Of a stretch of 6,214 bases of DNA, positions 5,516-6,214 are shown piece after piece. Numbering within the stretch: the first letter of the stretch is position 1; every line of letters begins with the position of its first letter. The position numbers and the translations under genes were made by a program. Location of the stretch: positions 1 to 6,214 of the forward strand of contig JAUQYT010000224.1 in NCBI GenBank assembly GCA_030587605.1, given 5' to 3'. The notes beneath the pieces are model-generated. The model was not told the DNA's origin and ran no database searches. It saw nothing but the letters and a program-made list of their open reading frames with translations. The stretch comes from Candidatus Njordarchaeum guaymasense (GTDB lineage: Archaea > Asgardarchaeota > Njordarchaeia > Njordarchaeales > Njordarchaeaceae).

Positions 5516-6214
5516 TTATCCCACGGCGTATATTTTTCTGTCAAGGGTTGATATCCTTTCACAACCTGAGCCTGTGATAAGGTAGGTGTCTTCCATGCCT
5601 AGTAGCCCTTGGTCAGACGAAAGTGTCCAGATTTCGATGTCTACCACATTGTTCTTACTGAAAGATAGCGGAGAAGCACCTCTCATTGCATCGTAGAAGT
5701 GGTATTCTTCGGTCAATAGTCCGATACTGTGGATCGTAAGGAAGAATGGCATGTCTTTTCCTGATTTCTTATGAGCGGTTTCCGTAACTTTGTAAGCTTG
5801 TAATGGCTTGGCTCCCGCTTTCATTGCATCTACGCACACTTGCTGAAGTTCAACCATGAAGTCGCTCGCTTCCTTTAGATCCTCACGCGGATCGCCGATA
5901 GACGCGTGGCGACTCACATCAGAGCTATATCCTTGGTAGATTGTTCCTACATCAAATCTAGCAAGATCGCCCTTCTTCATTCTGACGCCAGTTCCAGGAT
6001 ACTCTGGATCACTGCTACCTATTCCGAGCGTAACGTGGTCTGCGCCCATCCCCCCTTCTTCGATAATCTTCAATTTGGCAGTCTTTATGAATTCGGTGTC
6101 TGAAACACCTTCCGCGACCATGTTAATCATCGCCTCAATCGCTTTCTCAGTCACCCTCGTGGATTCACGTATCCTTCTAATTTCCTCTTCACTTTTCTCA
6201 AGTCTCATCTCTAT
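5516..6214 (-). CDS. M24 metallopeptidase/creatinase-like (pita-bread fold) protein, C-terminal catalytic domain
   Basis: This is the C-terminal catalytic domain of an M24-family protein (Xaa-Pro peptidase, creatinase and ectoine-hydrolase relatives). The frame is still open at the window edge. The sequence around the first ATG (6208), MRLEKSEEEIRRIRES, is the helix that normally joins the N-terminal domain to the catalytic domain, so the true start probably lies outside. Counting from that ATG, the five expected metal ligands are all present: D86 in ARFDVG, D97 in GYSSDVSR, H160 in TIHSIG, E192 in DIEIW and E206 in GMEDTYLIT. The histidine motif is IHSIG instead of the peptidase GHGIG. Creatinase, as I recall it, also has a Ser after this His, so a non-peptidase hydrolase is possible. 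It is the first visible gene of the minus-strand operon, 37 bases before the SDR. Its role beside BKACE and FAH genes is unknown; hydrolysis of a small amide or C-N bond is one option. Confidence 0.82.
   Translation of the reverse strand: MEMRLEKSEEEIRRIRESTRVTEKAIEAMINMVAEGVSDTEFIKTAKLKIIEEGGMGADHVTLGIGSSDPEYPGTGVRMKKGDLARFDVGTIYQGYSSDVSRHASIGDPREDLKEASDFMVELQQVCVDAMKAGAKPLQAYKVTETAHKKSGKDMPFFLTIHSIGLLTEEYHFYDAMRGASPLSFSKNNVVDIEIWTLSSDQGLLGMEDTYLITGSGCERISTLDRKIYAVG

Noticed and set aside
1..6214. Defence system, mobile element, CRISPR or phage content
   Set aside because: No repeats, integrase, transposase, nuclease or toxin-like genes are visible. All genes are metabolic or hydrolase families. 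The ADP-ribosylglycohydrolase fragment alone is not evidence of a defence module.

Overview
This window looks like chromosomal DNA of an archaeon, most plausibly an uncultured Thermoproteota-type lineage (for example Bathyarchaeia-like). The lineage is an inference. The grounds are GGTG/GGTGA ribosome binding sites, frequent TTG starts, mixed CGN and AGA/AGG arginine codons, compact gene packing, no recognisable sigma-70 promoters and the protein families present. A bacterium is not excluded. I see no tRNA, rRNA, CRISPR array, insertion sequence, attachment site or phage gene, and no gene-free stretch longer than about 100 bases.

Layout. The right part (about 2870-6214) is a minus-strand operon. 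In transcription order it holds a metallopeptidase M24/creatinase-like protein (5' end cut by the window), a short-chain dehydrogenase/reductase (SDR), a beta-keto acid cleavage enzyme (BKACE/DUF849) and a fumarylacetoacetate hydrolase (FAH)-family protein, with gaps of 37, 47 and 15 bases. The middle (2045-2845) is a single plus-strand gene for a xylose-isomerase-like TIM-barrel protein, convergent with the FAH gene. The left part is a second minus-strand unit: an IlvD/Edd-family dehydratase (dihydroxy-acid dehydratase-like), diverging from the TIM-barrel gene across a 97-base promoter region, followed 24 bases later by the first 86 residues of an ADP-ribosylglycohydrolase-family protein that runs off the window.

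How the genes may work together. Dehydratase, SDR and FAH-family hydrolase are the enzyme classes of the non-phosphorylating diketo-hydrolase route for sugar acids such as L-rhamnonate and L-fuconate: dehydration to a 2-keto-3-deoxy acid, oxidation at C4, then cleavage of the 2,4-diketo acid to pyruvate and a hydroxy acid. A sugar isomerase/epimerase-like protein between them fits carbohydrate catabolism. BKACE would add a second way to cleave a beta-keto acid, using acetyl-CoA to give acetoacetate and an acyl-CoA. The substrate cannot be read from the sequence. The dehydratase may instead serve only branched-chain amino-acid synthesis, so a shared pathway is a hypothesis. No transporter or regulator lies inside the window.
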